Shown: in pieces, positions 48,891 to 58,112 of the stretch
How positions within the stretch are numbered: position 1 is the stretch's first letter
Layout: every line of letters begins with the position of its first letter
Assembly (NCBI RefSeq): GCF_020544465.1
Contig: NZ_CP066126.1
Span: 3,782,001-3,846,000, forward strand
From: Chromobacterium rhizoryzae
Lineage (GTDB): Bacteria; Pseudomonadota; Gammaproteobacteria; Burkholderiales; Chromobacteriaceae
Direction: 5' to 3'
Length of the DNA stretch: 64,000 nucleotides
The notes under the pieces: model-generated
What the model saw: the letters and a program-made list of their open reading frames with translations, nothing else
Databases searched by the model: none
Told to the model about the DNA's origin: nothing
Made by a program: the position numbers and the translations under genes

Positions 48891-49373
48891 ATGAAAACTC
48901 TATCGCTTTGTCTCTTGCTGTTGCTGAGCGCCTCCGCTCACGCCACCGTTTACAAGTACGTGGACAAAGACGGCAACGTCACTTTCACCAATGTGCCGAT
49001 ACGCGGCGCGCAGGCGATCCGGCTCAACCCGCTCTCCTCCTATCCCAGCCAGCACAAGAAAAGCGCCTCCCCGGCCAACAGCAGCGGCGGCAACGGAGAC
49101 GCCAAGCCCTCCGGCAGCTACCCCAGCGTCGATCCCGGCACCCAGAAGCAGCGCGACAACGGCCGTCGCAAGATCCTGGAACAGGAGCTGGCCAATGAGC
49201 AAAAAGCGCTGAGCGAGGCGGAAAAGGCGCTGACCGACGGCAAGGCCACGCGTAACGGCGACGAAACCCGCAATTACCAGAAATACCTGAACCGGGTGCA
49301 GAAGCTGCAGGACGAAGTCACCGACCGCCAGAAAAACGTGGAAGCCTTGCGACGCGAGCTGGGGCAGAACTAG
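48891..49373 (+). CDS. Exported DUF4124-domain protein with C-terminal coiled coil
   Basis: 160 aa. Signal peptide with cleavage after SASAHA, then the DUF4124 module VYKYVDKDGNVTFTNVP (about 20-37), a Ser/Gly/Lys-rich linker and a coiled coil (about 90-158, e.g. ILEQELANEQKALSEAEKAL). Periplasmic; function unknown. Common between glnA and ntrB in betaproteobacteria, but there is no evidence that it acts in nitrogen control. Its stop lies 4 bp before the NtrC palindrome. Confidence 0.82.
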   Translation: MKTLSLCLLLLLSASAHATVYKYVDKDGNVTFTNVPIRGAQAIRLNPLSSYPSQHKKSASPANSSGGNGDAKPSGSYPSVDPGTQKQRDNGRRKILEQELANEQKALSEAEKALTDGKATRNGDETRNYQKYLNRVQKLQDEVTDRQKNVEALRRELGQN

Positions 49374-49379
49374 TTTGAC

Positions 49380-49394
49380 GCACCATCATGGTGC
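49380..49394 (+). promoter_or_regulatory. Perfect NtrC palindrome GCACCA-N3-TGGTGC upstream of ntrB
   Basis: A full match to the NtrC consensus, about 100 bp before the ntrB ATG and directly after the DUF4124 gene. It suggests that phosphorylated NtrC controls its own operon. No convincing sigma-54 promoter is seen next to it, so it may act as a repressor site. Confidence 0.8.
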
Positions 49395-49495
49395 ATACTG
49401 AAAAGAAATGGGCCATTCCCGGGCGCGCGGGCATGGCCCGAATTTTGCTCAGCCTGCGCAAGCCCTCCGCCTCAGCCTACAGGACACACCGCACC

Positions 49496-50548
49496 ATGCC
49501 GCCGACCAGCTTTGCCGGACTAGAACTGCTGGACACCCCCGTGCTGATCGTCGACGCCGACGGCGCGCTGCATTTCGTCAATCCCGCATGCGAGAACCTG
49601 CTGGCGCTGGGCAGCCGCGAACTGCGCCGCCACAGCCTGTTCGATCTGTTCCAGCCCTGCCCGGCGCTGCGCCAGGCGCTGTCCACCGCGCTGCGCCACA
49701 ACGCCAGCTTCATCGAGCACGATCTGGAACTGATCCCGCAGCACAGCGAGCAGGCGCTGCACATCGCGCTGTCGGTGGCGCCGGTGGACGCGGACGGCGG
49801 ACTGGCGCTGATCGAACTGCGGCCGCTGGATCAGCAGTTGAAGATCGCCAACGAGGAACGGCTGCTGCTGCAACACCAGGCCAATCGGGAGCTGATCCGC
49901 AACCTGGCGCATGAGATCAAGAACCCGCTGGGCGGCATCCGCGGCGCGGCGCAATTGCTGGAGCACGAGTTGCTGGACCGCCCGGAGCTGAAGGAATACA
50001 CCGCGGTGATCAAGGAGGAGGCGCTGCGGCTGCAATCGCTGGTCGACCGGCTGCTGGCGCCGCACCGCAGCCATGTGCGCGGCGAGATCAATATCCACGA
50101 AGTGCTGGAACGCGTGCGCAGCATCGCGCTGGCCGAATATCCGCAGGGCCTGCAGATTCGCCGCGACTACGACACCAGCCTGCCCCAGCTGGTGGCCGAC
50201 AAGGAACAGCTGATCCAGGTGGCGCTCAACATCGTCAAGAACGCCGTTCAGGCGATGAAGGGCCGCGGCCAATTGATTCTGCGCACCCGGGTGGCGCGCC
50301 AGGTGACGCTGGCGCGCAAGCGCCACACCCTGGCATTGAAATTGCAGATCATCGACGACGGTCCCGGCATCCCCGACGAGATCAAGGACCATATTTTCTA
50401 CCCGCTGGTCACCGGCCGCGCCGAAGGCACCGGCCTGGGGCTGACCCTGGCCCAGGCCTTCGTCCACCAGCACGGCGGCAATATCGAATTCGACTCCCGG
50501 CCGGGACAGACCTGCTTCACCGTGACCTTGCCTTTCGCCACGGATTGA
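49496..50548 (+). CDS. ntrB: Nitrogen regulation histidine kinase/phosphatase NtrB
   Basis: 350 aa from ATG 49496. N-terminal PAS domain (about 8-120; LDTPVLIVDADGALHFVN), H-box NLAHEIKNPLGGIRGAA (phosphorylated His), N-box NIVKNAVQA, DDGPGIP and TGLGL ATP lid. Soluble, no membrane segment, as in NtrB. Phosphorylates NtrC under nitrogen limitation and dephosphorylates it with PII. Overlapped upstream by the NtrC site region; ntrC follows after 72 bp. Confidence 0.94.
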   Translation: MPPTSFAGLELLDTPVLIVDADGALHFVNPACENLLALGSRELRRHSLFDLFQPCPALRQALSTALRHNASFIEHDLELIPQHSEQALHIALSVAPVDADGGLALIELRPLDQQLKIANEERLLLQHQANRELIRNLAHEIKNPLGGIRGAAQLLEHELLDRPELKEYTAVIKEEALRLQSLVDRLLAPHRSHVRGEINIHEVLERVRSIALAEYPQGLQIRRDYDTSLPQLVADKEQLIQVALNIVKNAVQAMKGRGQLILRTRVARQVTLARKRHTLALKLQIIDDGPGIPDEIKDHIFYPLVTGRAEGTGLGLTLAQAFVHQHGGNIEFDSRPGQTCFTVTLPFATD

Positions 50549-50620
50549 GCGGTCCCGCCCACCCCAAACACATTGCCGCCGCCCGCTCACGCCGGCGGCG
50601 CCGAGCACAAGGATTTCGCG

Positions 50621-52078
50621 ATGAACCAAGCGGTATGGATTATTGACGACGACAAGGCGATACGCTGGGTGCTGGAAAAGGCGCTGGGGCGCGCCGGCAT
50701 CGGCTTCGACAGCTTCGCCAGCGCCGACGACGCGCTGAACGCGCTCTATGACCGCGCCCCGCAAGTCATCATTTCGGACATCCGCATGCCGGGCACCGAC
50801 GGGCTGAAATTCCTATCCAAGGTCAAGTCCGAGCACCCGACGCTGCCCGTCATCATCATGACCGCGCACTCCGACCTGGATTCCGCGGTGGCGGCCTTCC
50901 AGGGCGGCGCCTTCGAATACCTGCCCAAACCCTTCGACGTCGATCAGGCGGTGCTGCTGATCGAGCGCGCGCTGGCGGAAAGCCGGCCGGACATCGCGGT
51001 CAGCGATCATCCGGAAGCGATGCCGGTGCTGCTGGGCCAGGCGCCGGCGATGCAGGACGTGTTCCGCGCCATCGGCCGGCTGTCCCAGTCCAACGTCACC
51101 GTGCTGATCACCGGCGAATCCGGCACCGGCAAGGAGCGCGTGGCCGAGGCCCTGCACCGCCACTCGGTGCGCGCAGGCAAACCCTTCATCGCGCTGAACA
51201 CCGCCGCCATTCCCAAAGACTTGCTGGAGTCGGAACTGTTCGGCCATGAAAAAGGCGCGTTCACCGGCGCGCAAGCCACCCGTCGCGGCCGCTTCGAGGA
51301 GGCCGAGGGCGGCACCCTGTTCCTGGACGAGATCGGCGACATGCCCACCGAGCTGCAAACCCGGCTGCTGCGCGTGCTGTCCGACGGGCACTTCTACCGC
51401 GTCGGCGGCCACACCCCGATCAAGGCCAATGTCCGCGTCATCGCCGCCACGCATCAAAACCTGGAACAGCGCGTGCGCGACGGCCAGTTCCGCGAAGACC
51501 TCTACCACCGCCTGAACGTAATCCGCCTGCGGCTGCCGCCGCTGCGCGAACGGCGCGAGGACATCCCGCTGCTGGCCCGCCACTTCCTGGCCAAGAGCGC
51601 CACCCAGCTGGGCGTGGAACCCAAGCGGCTCAGCGACGCCGCCATGGACGTGGTCAAGCACAGCCTGTTCTCCGGCAATGTGCGCGAACTGGAAAACCTG
51701 TGCCAGTGGATCAGCGTGATGGCGCCCGGCCAGACCGTGGAAGTGGCCGATCTGCCGCAGGAACTGCGCGACCCGGCCGCCGGCGCGCGCCATGCCGGCG
51801 GCGCGGAAGCGGGACAGCTTGACTGGCCGCAGCTGCTGGCCGAAGAGGTCAGCCGCCGCCTGCGCGCCGGCGAGGCCGGCATCATCGACGAGCTGACCCG
51901 GCGCTTCGAAACCAGCTGCATCCGCAGCGGCCTGACCCATACCGGCGGCCGCAAAGTGGAGGCCGCCCACCTGCTGGGCTGGGGCCGCAACACCCTGACC
52001 CGCAAGATCCAGGAACTGGGTTTGGAAGCCCATGCCGATGAAAGCCATGACAAGGCCGATCTCGGGCTCATAAAATGA
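50621..52078 (+). CDS. ntrC: Nitrogen regulation response regulator NtrC
   Basis: 485 aa from ATG 50621 with AAGGA. Receiver domain with DDD and the phospho-acceptor ISDIRMPG (Asp54), sigma-54 AAA+ domain with GESGTGKE (Walker A), GAFTGA loop (contacts sigma-54) and GGTLFLDEIGD (Walker B), and a Fis-type HTH (VEAAHLLGWGRNTLTRKI). Binds the glnA and ntrBC sites in this window. Confidence 0.96.
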   Translation: MNQAVWIIDDDKAIRWVLEKALGRAGIGFDSFASADDALNALYDRAPQVIISDIRMPGTDGLKFLSKVKSEHPTLPVIIMTAHSDLDSAVAAFQGGAFEYLPKPFDVDQAVLLIERALAESRPDIAVSDHPEAMPVLLGQAPAMQDVFRAIGRLSQSNVTVLITGESGTGKERVAEALHRHSVRAGKPFIALNTAAIPKDLLESELFGHEKGAFTGAQATRRGRFEEAEGGTLFLDEIGDMPTELQTRLLRVLSDGHFYRVGGHTPIKANVRVIAATHQNLEQRVRDGQFREDLYHRLNVIRLRLPPLRERREDIPLLARHFLAKSATQLGVEPKRLSDAAMDVVKHSLFSGNVRELENLCQWISVMAPGQTVEVADLPQELRDPAAGARHAGGAEAGQLDWPQLLAEEVSRRLRAGEAGIIDELTRRFETSCIRSGLTHTGGRKVEAAHLLGWGRNTLTRKIQELGLEAHADESHDKADLGLIK

Positions 52079-52107
52079 ATCCATGATCATTCCGCAAGGA
52101 CCCGCCC

Positions 52108-52848
52108 ATGTCCAAATCCGCGCTGGCGCTGCTCACCCTGCTGGCCGGCGGGTGGGTCCAAGCCGCTCCCATCCTGCGCATCGTCGTCGGCAGCGCCGAA
52201 CCGGCGCCCTTCATCCAACAGACCTCCTCGCAACTGTCCGGCCCCGTCATCGACCTCGCCCGGCAAGCGGCGGAACACTGCGGCCTGCACGCCCAGTTCC
52301 AACAGCTGCCGGCGCGACGCCTGCTGCGCAGCCTGGCGCTGAACCAGGCCGACGCCGCCGCCATGCTCTCCTTCCAGACTGACCGCGCCAAGCAGATGCT
52401 TTATCCGATGCGCGGCGAGCTGGCGGACAGCCGGCTGAGGCTGACCGCGCTGTCCTACGTGCTCTACGTTCCGCAAACTTCAACACTGCGTTGGGACGGC
52501 CACCGGCTGGACCTGCCCGAGGACGACAGCGTCGGCGTCAATCGCGGCTGGTCGGTCATCCGCGTATTGAAAGCCCGCCGGATTCCCACCGAGGCCGGCG
52601 CCGATCTGGAAGAAAATTTCGCCAAGCTGCAGGCGGGCCGCATCGCCGCCTTCGCCATGCACGAACCCGGCGGCGACGCTTACCTGGCGCAACACCCGCA
52701 GCTGCGCATGAAAAAGCTGCTGCCGCCGCTGAAGACCGAAAACAGCTATCTGGTGTTCGGCAAGGCTTACGGCCAGGCGCATCCGGAACGCATGCGCTGC
52801 GTCTGGAATCAATTGCCGTCGCTGCGCCGGCAATTGGACCTGCCCTAA
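52108..52848 (+). CDS. Periplasmic solute-binding protein-like (family 3 type)
   Basis: 246 aa. Signal peptide with cleavage around GWVQA|APILR, then the amino-acid-binding-protein fold: RIVVGSAEPAPFIQ...GPVIDLARQAAEHCGLHAQF near the N-terminus, and a second lobe beginning VGVNRGWSVIRVLK. No transporter genes lie beside it, so it may be a lone sensor or chemotaxis-type binding protein. AAGGA precedes ATG 52108; 29 bp after ntrC, probably read-through. Ligand unknown. Confidence 0.72.
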   Translation: MSKSALALLTLLAGGWVQAAPILRIVVGSAEPAPFIQQTSSQLSGPVIDLARQAAEHCGLHAQFQQLPARRLLRSLALNQADAAAMLSFQTDRAKQMLYPMRGELADSRLRLTALSYVLYVPQTSTLRWDGHRLDLPEDDSVGVNRGWSVIRVLKARRIPTEAGADLEENFAKLQAGRIAAFAMHEPGGDAYLAQHPQLRMKKLLPPLKTENSYLVFGKAYGQAHPERMRCVWNQLPSLRRQLDLP

Positions 52849-52962
52849 GAGCCGGTTCACAGTCTCGTGAGCAAGGGCGGGACCAGCGGAGAAAGCGGAA
52901 TCTACTCGTGGCGCATGAGCATGTCGCAGACGGCGCGCAGCCGATCGTAAACCGCTTCCCAG

Positions 52963-53895
52963 TCAGGCGGCCCCGCCCAGCGGCGTCAGCCCCGGCAAGG
53001 TGGCGAAGCTCTGCTCTCTCACCGTGACCAGAAAATCCTGCATATAGGCGAGGCCGCCGTCGTCGCTGCGCACCGCCGCGTACAACTCGCTGCTCAAACC
53101 GCTCTCGCCTATCGGCCGCGCCACCACATAGCCGCGCTCAAGATAGGGCTTGACCGCCCAGTAGGGCAAGGCCGCCACCCCGCGGCGGCTGGCCACCAGC
53201 TGGATGATGGCGATGGTCAGCTCGCTGCTGCGCCGCGCCGGGTTGACGCCCGCCGGACGCAAAACCTTGCGCACCAGATCCAGCATCTCGTCCGGCACCG
53301 GGTAATGGATCAGCGTTTCCCCGGCGAAGTCCTCCGCCAGCCAGCAGCGCTTGTTCGCCAGCGGGTGATCCCGCGCCACGATGCCCACCATCTCATAAGC
53401 GAACAGCGGCTGGTAATCGACGCCGGCCTGCGGCTCCGCCTCCGACACGATGGCTAGATCGGCGCGATGGCTCAGCAGCAGGCTGACCGGATCGGTGTGG
53501 AAGCCGGACACGATGTCCAGTTCAACGCCCGGCCAATGCTGGCGGAATGCGTCCATCGCCGGCATCAGCCAGTCGAAGCAGGTATGGCACTCCACCGCCA
53601 CCCGCAACTCGCCGGCCTCCCCCTGGCGCAGCCGCGCCAGATCGCGCTCCGCCGACGCCACCCTGGCGTTCAGGTCGTGCGCCAGCGCCAGCAGCCGCTC
53701 GCCGGCGGCGGTGAAGCGCAGCGGCTGGGTCTTGCGCTCGAACAAGCTCATGCCATAGCCCTGCTCCAATTGTTTCAACTGGTGCGAGAGCGCGGACTGG
53801 GTCAGGAACAGGCGGCTGGCCGCCAAAGACACGCTGCCGGTTTCGGCCAGCGCCAGCAGGGTGCGCAGATGTCGGATCTCCAAAAAGCTCATCAT
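52963..53895 (-). CDS. metR: LysR-type activator MetR
   Basis: 310 aa (ATG 53895, or 53892 after a second ATG). HTH at about 20-45 (SVSLAASRLFLTQSALSHQLKQLE) and a ligand domain like MetR, including ECHTCFDWLMPAMDAFR and IVSGFHTDPVSLLLS. MetR responds to homocysteine and activates metE. Divergent from metE with a MetR box that overlaps its own start, so it probably represses itself. The 114 bp on its 3' side hold no gene. Confidence 0.92.
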   Translation of the reverse strand: MMSFLEIRHLRTLLALAETGSVSLAASRLFLTQSALSHQLKQLEQGYGMSLFERKTQPLRFTAAGERLLALAHDLNARVASAERDLARLRQGEAGELRVAVECHTCFDWLMPAMDAFRQHWPGVELDIVSGFHTDPVSLLLSHRADLAIVSEAEPQAGVDYQPLFAYEMVGIVARDHPLANKRCWLAEDFAGETLIHYPVPDEMLDLVRKVLRPAGVNPARRSSELTIAIIQLVASRRGVAALPYWAVKPYLERGYVVARPIGESGLSSELYAAVRSDDGGLAYMQDFLVTVREQSFATLPGLTPLGGAA

Positions 53896-53907
53896 GAATT
53901 CATTTCA
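53895..53907. promoter_or_regulatory. MetR box TGAA-N5-TTCA
   Basis: TGAATTCATTTCA matches the MetR consensus exactly and begins at the metR start codon, 81 bp upstream of metE. Confidence 0.75.
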
Positions 53908-53987
53908 TGTTAACTGGCAAAATAATGAGTTTGTATCATACAACAGCTTGCGCAATGCTAGGGACATCACGAACCAAGGAGTCCGCC

Positions 53988-56279
53988 ATGACCACCCTGC
54001 ACCTGCTCGGCTTTCCCCGCATCGGCGCCAAGCGCGAACTGAAGACCCTGTTGGAAAACTACTGGAAAAACGAAATCGACGAAGCCGCGCTGCTGAGCGG
54101 CGCGCGTGAACTGCGCCAGCGCCACTGGCTGCTGCAAAAAGGCGCCGGCGTGGAACTGTCCCCGGTCGGCGACTTCTCCTTGTACGACCACGTGCTGGAC
54201 GCGCAGCTGCTGGTGGGAGCTATTCCGCCGCGCTTCGGCTTCGACGCCGCCCGGCTGAGCACCGAGCAATATTTCCAACTGGCGCGCGGCAACGCCGGCC
54301 AGCCGGCGCTGGAAATGACCAAATGGTTCGACACCAACTACCACTATCTGGTGCCGGAATGGCATGAGGACACCGCCTTCCAGGCGCAGCCGGAGCGCCT
54401 GCTGGCGCAAGTGCGCGAAGCCCAGGCCCTGGGCCTGCGCGCCAAGCCGGTGCTGCTGGGACCGCTGTCGCTGCTGTGGCTGGGCAAGGCCAAGCACGCC
54501 GGCCTGGACAGGCTGTCCTTGCTGCCCGCCCTGCTGCAGACTTATCGCGACGTGCTGGCCGCGCTGGCGGCGGCCAAGGTGGAATGGGTGCAGATCGACG
54601 AGCCCATCCTGGCGCTGGACCTGCCGCCGGAATGGCTGGCCGCCTTCGAACCCGCCTACCGGCAATTGCAGGACGGTTCCTTGAACCTGCTGCTGGCGAC
54701 TTACTTCGGCAGCGTCGCCGAACACGCCGAGCTGCTGCAACGCTTGCCGGTGGCCGGCCTGCACCTGGACCTGGTGCGCGCGCCGCTGCAACTGGCGGCC
54801 TTCGCCGACGGCTGGCCGCAGGACAAGGTGCTGTCCGCCGGCGTCATCGACGGACGCAATATCTGGCGCGCCGATCTGTCCCGCGTGCTGGCCAGCCTGC
54901 AACCCTTGGCCGCCGATCTGGGCGAGCGTCTGTGGATCGCCCCCAGCTGCTCGCTGCTGCACGCGCCCTTCGACCTAGCCGCGGAAACCCAGCTCGACGT
55001 CGACGTCAAAACCTGGCTCGCCTTCGCGGTGCAAAAACTCAATGAGCTGAAAGTGCTGAAACGCGGCGTGGAGCAAGGCCGCGAAGCCATCGCCAATGAA
55101 TTGGCCGGCAGCGACTACGCCCGTCAGCAGCGCGCCGCCAGCCCGCTGATCCACCGCCCCGAAGTGCAGCGACGCCTGGCCACGCTGCCGGCCGACGCCG
55201 ACCGCCGCCACAGCGCCTATCCGGCGCGCGCCGCCGCGCAGCAAGCCTGGCTCAAGCTGCCGCTGCTGCCCACCACCACCATAGGGTCCTTCCCGCAGAC
55301 GGCCTCCATCCGCGGCGCTCGCGCCGCCTTCAAACGCGGCGAACTGTCCGCCGACGCCTACCGCCAGGCGATGCGGCAGGAAATCGAGCTGGCGATCCGC
55401 CGTCAGGAGGCTTTGGACATCGACGTGCTGGTGCACGGCGAGGCCGAACGCAACGATATGGTGGAGTACTTCGGCGAGCAATTGTCCGGCTTCGTGTTCA
55501 CCGCGGGCGGCTGGGTGCAAAGCTACGGCAGCCGCTGCGTGAAGCCGCCCATTTTGTTCGGCGACGTGGCGCGGCCGCAAGCAATGACCGTGGAATGGGC
55601 GGAGTACGCGCAAAGCCTGACCCCGCGTCCGGTCAAGGGCATGCTCACCGGCCCGGTCACCATCCTGCAATGGAGCTTTGTCCGCGACGACCTGCCGCGC
55701 GGCGAAGTCTGCCGCCAGATCGCCCTGGCGCTGAACGACGAGGTGCGCGACCTGGAGACCGCCGGCATCCGCGTGATCCAGATCGACGAACCGGCCATCC
55801 GCGAAGGCCTGCCGCTGAAGCGCGCCGATCGCGCCGCCTATCTGGATTGGGCCGGCGAGGCCTTCCGACTGTCTTGCCACGGCGTGGCCGACGCCACCCA
55901 GATCCACACCCATATGTGCTATTCGGAGTTTGGCGACATCCTGCCGGCCATCGCCGCGCTGGACGCCGATGTGATCACCATCGAAACCTCGCGTTCGGAC
56001 ATGGAGCTGTTGCAGGACTTCGGCCACTTCCGCTATCCCAACGCCATCGGCCCCGGCGTCTACGACATCCACAGCCCGCGGGTGCCGCCGGAAGCCGAAA
56101 TCCAACAGCTGTTGGAAAAGGCGCTGCAAGTGATCGAGCCGGAAAAACTGTGGGTCAACCCCGACTGCGGCCTGAAAACCCGCGGCTGGCCGGAGGTGGA
56201 AGCCGCGCTCTCCAGCATGGTCAAGGTCAGCAAGACGCTGCGCCGGCGTCTGGCGCAGGAGGCCGACGCCGTCGTTTGA
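53988..56279 (+). CDS. metE: Cobalamin-independent methionine synthase
   Basis: 763 aa from ATG 53988 (AAGGAG 8 bases upstream). Two TIM barrels. C-terminal active site with LVHGEAERNDMVEYF, the zinc ligands in HTHMCYSEF (His, Cys) and WVNPDCGLKTR (Cys), and QIDEPAIREG. Transfers the methyl of 5-methyl-THF-polyglutamate to homocysteine. Activated by MetR from the adjacent box. No B12 riboswitch seen in the short leader. Confidence 0.96.
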   Translation: MTTLHLLGFPRIGAKRELKTLLENYWKNEIDEAALLSGARELRQRHWLLQKGAGVELSPVGDFSLYDHVLDAQLLVGAIPPRFGFDAARLSTEQYFQLARGNAGQPALEMTKWFDTNYHYLVPEWHEDTAFQAQPERLLAQVREAQALGLRAKPVLLGPLSLLWLGKAKHAGLDRLSLLPALLQTYRDVLAALAAAKVEWVQIDEPILALDLPPEWLAAFEPAYRQLQDGSLNLLLATYFGSVAEHAELLQRLPVAGLHLDLVRAPLQLAAFADGWPQDKVLSAGVIDGRNIWRADLSRVLASLQPLAADLGERLWIAPSCSLLHAPFDLAAETQLDVDVKTWLAFAVQKLNELKVLKRGVEQGREAIANELAGSDYARQQRAASPLIHRPEVQRRLATLPADADRRHSAYPARAAAQQAWLKLPLLPTTTIGSFPQTASIRGARAAFKRGELSADAYRQAMRQEIELAIRRQEALDIDVLVHGEAERNDMVEYFGEQLSGFVFTAGGWVQSYGSRCVKPPILFGDVARPQAMTVEWAEYAQSLTPRPVKGMLTGPVTILQWSFVRDDLPRGEVCRQIALALNDEVRDLETAGIRVIQIDEPAIREGLPLKRADRAAYLDWAGEAFRLSCHGVADATQIHTHMCYSEFGDILPAIAALDADVITIETSRSDMELLQDFGHFRYPNAIGPGVYDIHSPRVPPEAEIQQLLEKALQVIEPEKLWVNPDCGLKTRGWPEVEAALSSMVKVSKTLRRRLAQEADAVV

Positions 56280-56304
56280 AGCGTTCAATCTGTCGGCACA
56301 ATAG

Positions 56305-56332
56305 AAAAGGCCCCTCGATCGAGGGGCCTTTT
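56305..56332. terminator. Palindromic terminator between metE and sixA
   Basis: Perfect 28-bp palindrome with AAAAGGCCCCTCGA as left arm; T-runs follow on the plus strand (6 T). It ends metE and can also end sixA. Confidence 0.9.
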
Positions 56333-56343
56333 TTCGTTCCGAC

Positions 56344-56802
56344 TCAAGGCTGCAACATGCCCGGCGTCATCATCGCCTTCAAACGCGTCTGCTCTATGCC
56401 GTGGCGCTCGCGGTGGCTCAACCACCAGATCGAGCCCTTCTTCACGCTCCACAACTGCTGCTGCTCGGACAACAGGCTGGACGCCAGCCAGCCGATATAA
56501 GGCTGATGGCCGACCAGCACCACGGTGCGGTCCGTCTCCGGCCAGCCTATCGCCTCCAGCACCTCCTCCGGCGACGCCGTCGGGTTCAGCGCCGGCAAGG
56601 TCTGAAAGCTTTTCGCCAGCAAGGCCGCCGTCTGCTGCGAACGCTTGGCCTCCGAGGCCAGCAGCAGATAATCGCGCGGCAGGCGCACCCGCAGCCAGGA
56701 GGCCATCTGGCTGGCCTGCTGCTGTCCGCGCCGCGTCAGCGCGCGAGCCAGATCATCGGAGCCGTCCTCGGCCTCGGCGTGGCGCCACAAAATCAAATCC
56801 AT
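56344..56802 (-). CDS. sixA: Phosphohistidine phosphatase SixA type
   Basis: 152 aa from ATG 56802 with GAGGGG; GTG 56808 is an alternative. RHG motif LILWRHAEAE (catalytic His), ARALTRRG and the second His in VLVGHQPYI. Dephosphorylates phosphohistidine on proteins, in E. coli the PTS-Ntr protein; the target here is unknown. Converges on metE. Confidence 0.88.
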   Translation of the reverse strand: MDLILWRHAEAEDGSDDLARALTRRGQQQASQMASWLRVRLPRDYLLLASEAKRSQQTAALLAKSFQTLPALNPTASPEEVLEAIGWPETDRTVVLVGHQPYIGWLASSLLSEQQQLWSVKKGSIWWLSHRERHGIEQTRLKAMMTPGMLQP

Positions 56803-56913
56803 ACACACCCCTCGTCAAATATTTTTAATTCGGCGCAAGCGAGCCAAGTCGGGCACCCGTCCAGGGCGGGATGCGCGGCTTGGCGCGACTGCGAAATGAA
56901 AACCGCCGGCGCG

Positions 56914-57630
56914 CTACAACGGGAACAGCGCCAGCAGCAAGGGCACCAACAAGGCGGTGAGCACCCCGTTCAAGCCCATCGCCAGGCCGGCGAAGGCGCC
57001 CGCAGTCTCCGACAGCTGAAACACCCGCGCCGTTCCAATCCCGTGCGCGGAAATGCCGGCGGCCACGCCCAGCGCCATATCGTCGCGCAGGCGCAGACCG
57101 TTGAACAAGGGCCGCGCCACCACCGCGCCGAAAACGCCGGACAGGATCACGCACATCGCCGCCAACTCCGGCACCCCGCCTATGCTTTGCGACACACTCA
57201 TCGCGATCGGCGTGGTCGCCGCCCGCGTGCTCAGCGACAGCAAAACCTCGCGCGGCAAGCCGAACAGCCAGCCCAGGCCCACGGCGCTGACGACGCCGGT
57301 GACGCCGCCCAAGGCAATGCTCAGCGCCAGCGGCCCGGCCGCGCGTTTGAGCCGGCTCAGATTGCCGTACAAGGGCACCGCCAAAGCCACCGTCGCCGGC
57401 CCCAGCAACATCTGTATCCACTGCGCGCCCTGCATGTACTGCCGGTAATCGGTGCGCGTCAGCAATAGCCAGCCCAGCACCAGCAACACCCCGATCAAGA
57501 CCGGGTTGGACAGCGGATGGCCGCGGCAACGGCGATTAAACCCCAAGGCCAGCCGGTAAGCCAGCAGCGTGATGAACACCCCGGTCAGCGGCGACTCTCT
57601 CAGCGCGGACAATACGCCGACGCTAGTCAT
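56914..57630 (-). CDS. lrgB: LrgB/CidB-family membrane protein
   Basis: 238 aa with about seven hydrophobic segments. Matches the LrgB family (RAATTPIAMSVSQSIGG, AHGIGTARVFQLSE). With LrgA it forms a holin-like or transporter pair linked to murein hydrolase control and pyruvate/overflow metabolism in other bacteria; the role here is not known. Overlaps lrgA by 8 bp. Confidence 0.88.
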   Translation of the reverse strand: MTSVGVLSALRESPLTGVFITLLAYRLALGFNRRCRGHPLSNPVLIGVLLVLGWLLLTRTDYRQYMQGAQWIQMLLGPATVALAVPLYGNLSRLKRAAGPLALSIALGGVTGVVSAVGLGWLFGLPREVLLSLSTRAATTPIAMSVSQSIGGVPELAAMCVILSGVFGAVVARPLFNGLRLRDDMALGVAAGISAHGIGTARVFQLSETAGAFAGLAMGLNGVLTALLVPLLLALFPL

Positions 57631-57979
57631 GCCCGCCTCCTCGCCGCCGCGCCAGCATCCAATGCAAGGCCAGCCCCGGCACCAGCAAGGTGATCAAAGT
57701 CGACAAGACCAGCACCGCCGCCAGGCGCGCGCCGTAATCGGCCAGCAAGGCCTGATACGCCAGCACCGCGCCGCCGGCCGGGATGAACAGCAAGGACATA
57801 TGCGCCAGAAAACGCGGCGCATGGGTCTGCAGCGTCGCCGGCACCCCGCGGCGCGCGCACAAGGTGACGAACAGCAGCAGCATGCCCAGAACCGGTCCCG
57901 GCACCGGCACGCCCAAACCGCGCGACAAGACCTCCCCCGCCAATTGATAGCCCAGCAGCCACAGCGCTGTCTCCATCAT
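57623..57979 (-). CDS. lrgA: LrgA/CidA-family membrane protein
   Basis: 118 aa from ATG 57979, preceded by AAGGAGG at 9 bases. Four membrane helices, with PVPGPVLGMLLLF as the family motif. Operon with lrgB (overlapping by 8 bp); divergent from ubiC across 133 bp. Confidence 0.86.
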   Translation of the reverse strand: MMETALWLLGYQLAGEVLSRGLGVPVPGPVLGMLLLFVTLCARRGVPATLQTHAPRFLAHMSLLFIPAGGAVLAYQALLADYGARLAAVLVLSTLITLLVPGLALHWMLARRRGGGHD

Positions 57980-58112
57980 GCGATCATTCCTCCTTCCCCT
58001 TGATGACGACATGATAATCCGCCGGCTTGCGCTTGGGGATAGACAGATGGGCGCGCGTCGCGTCGCAGAAGGGGCGGGACAAGCCCCCGCCGGCTTTGGC
58101 ATAATGCGCGCC

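Noticed and set aside
52849..52962. Possible insertion-sequence end between the binding-protein gene and metR (GAGCCGGTTCACAGTCTCGT)
   Set aside because: No transposase or matching inverted repeat is visible in the window; a genome repeat search would be needed.
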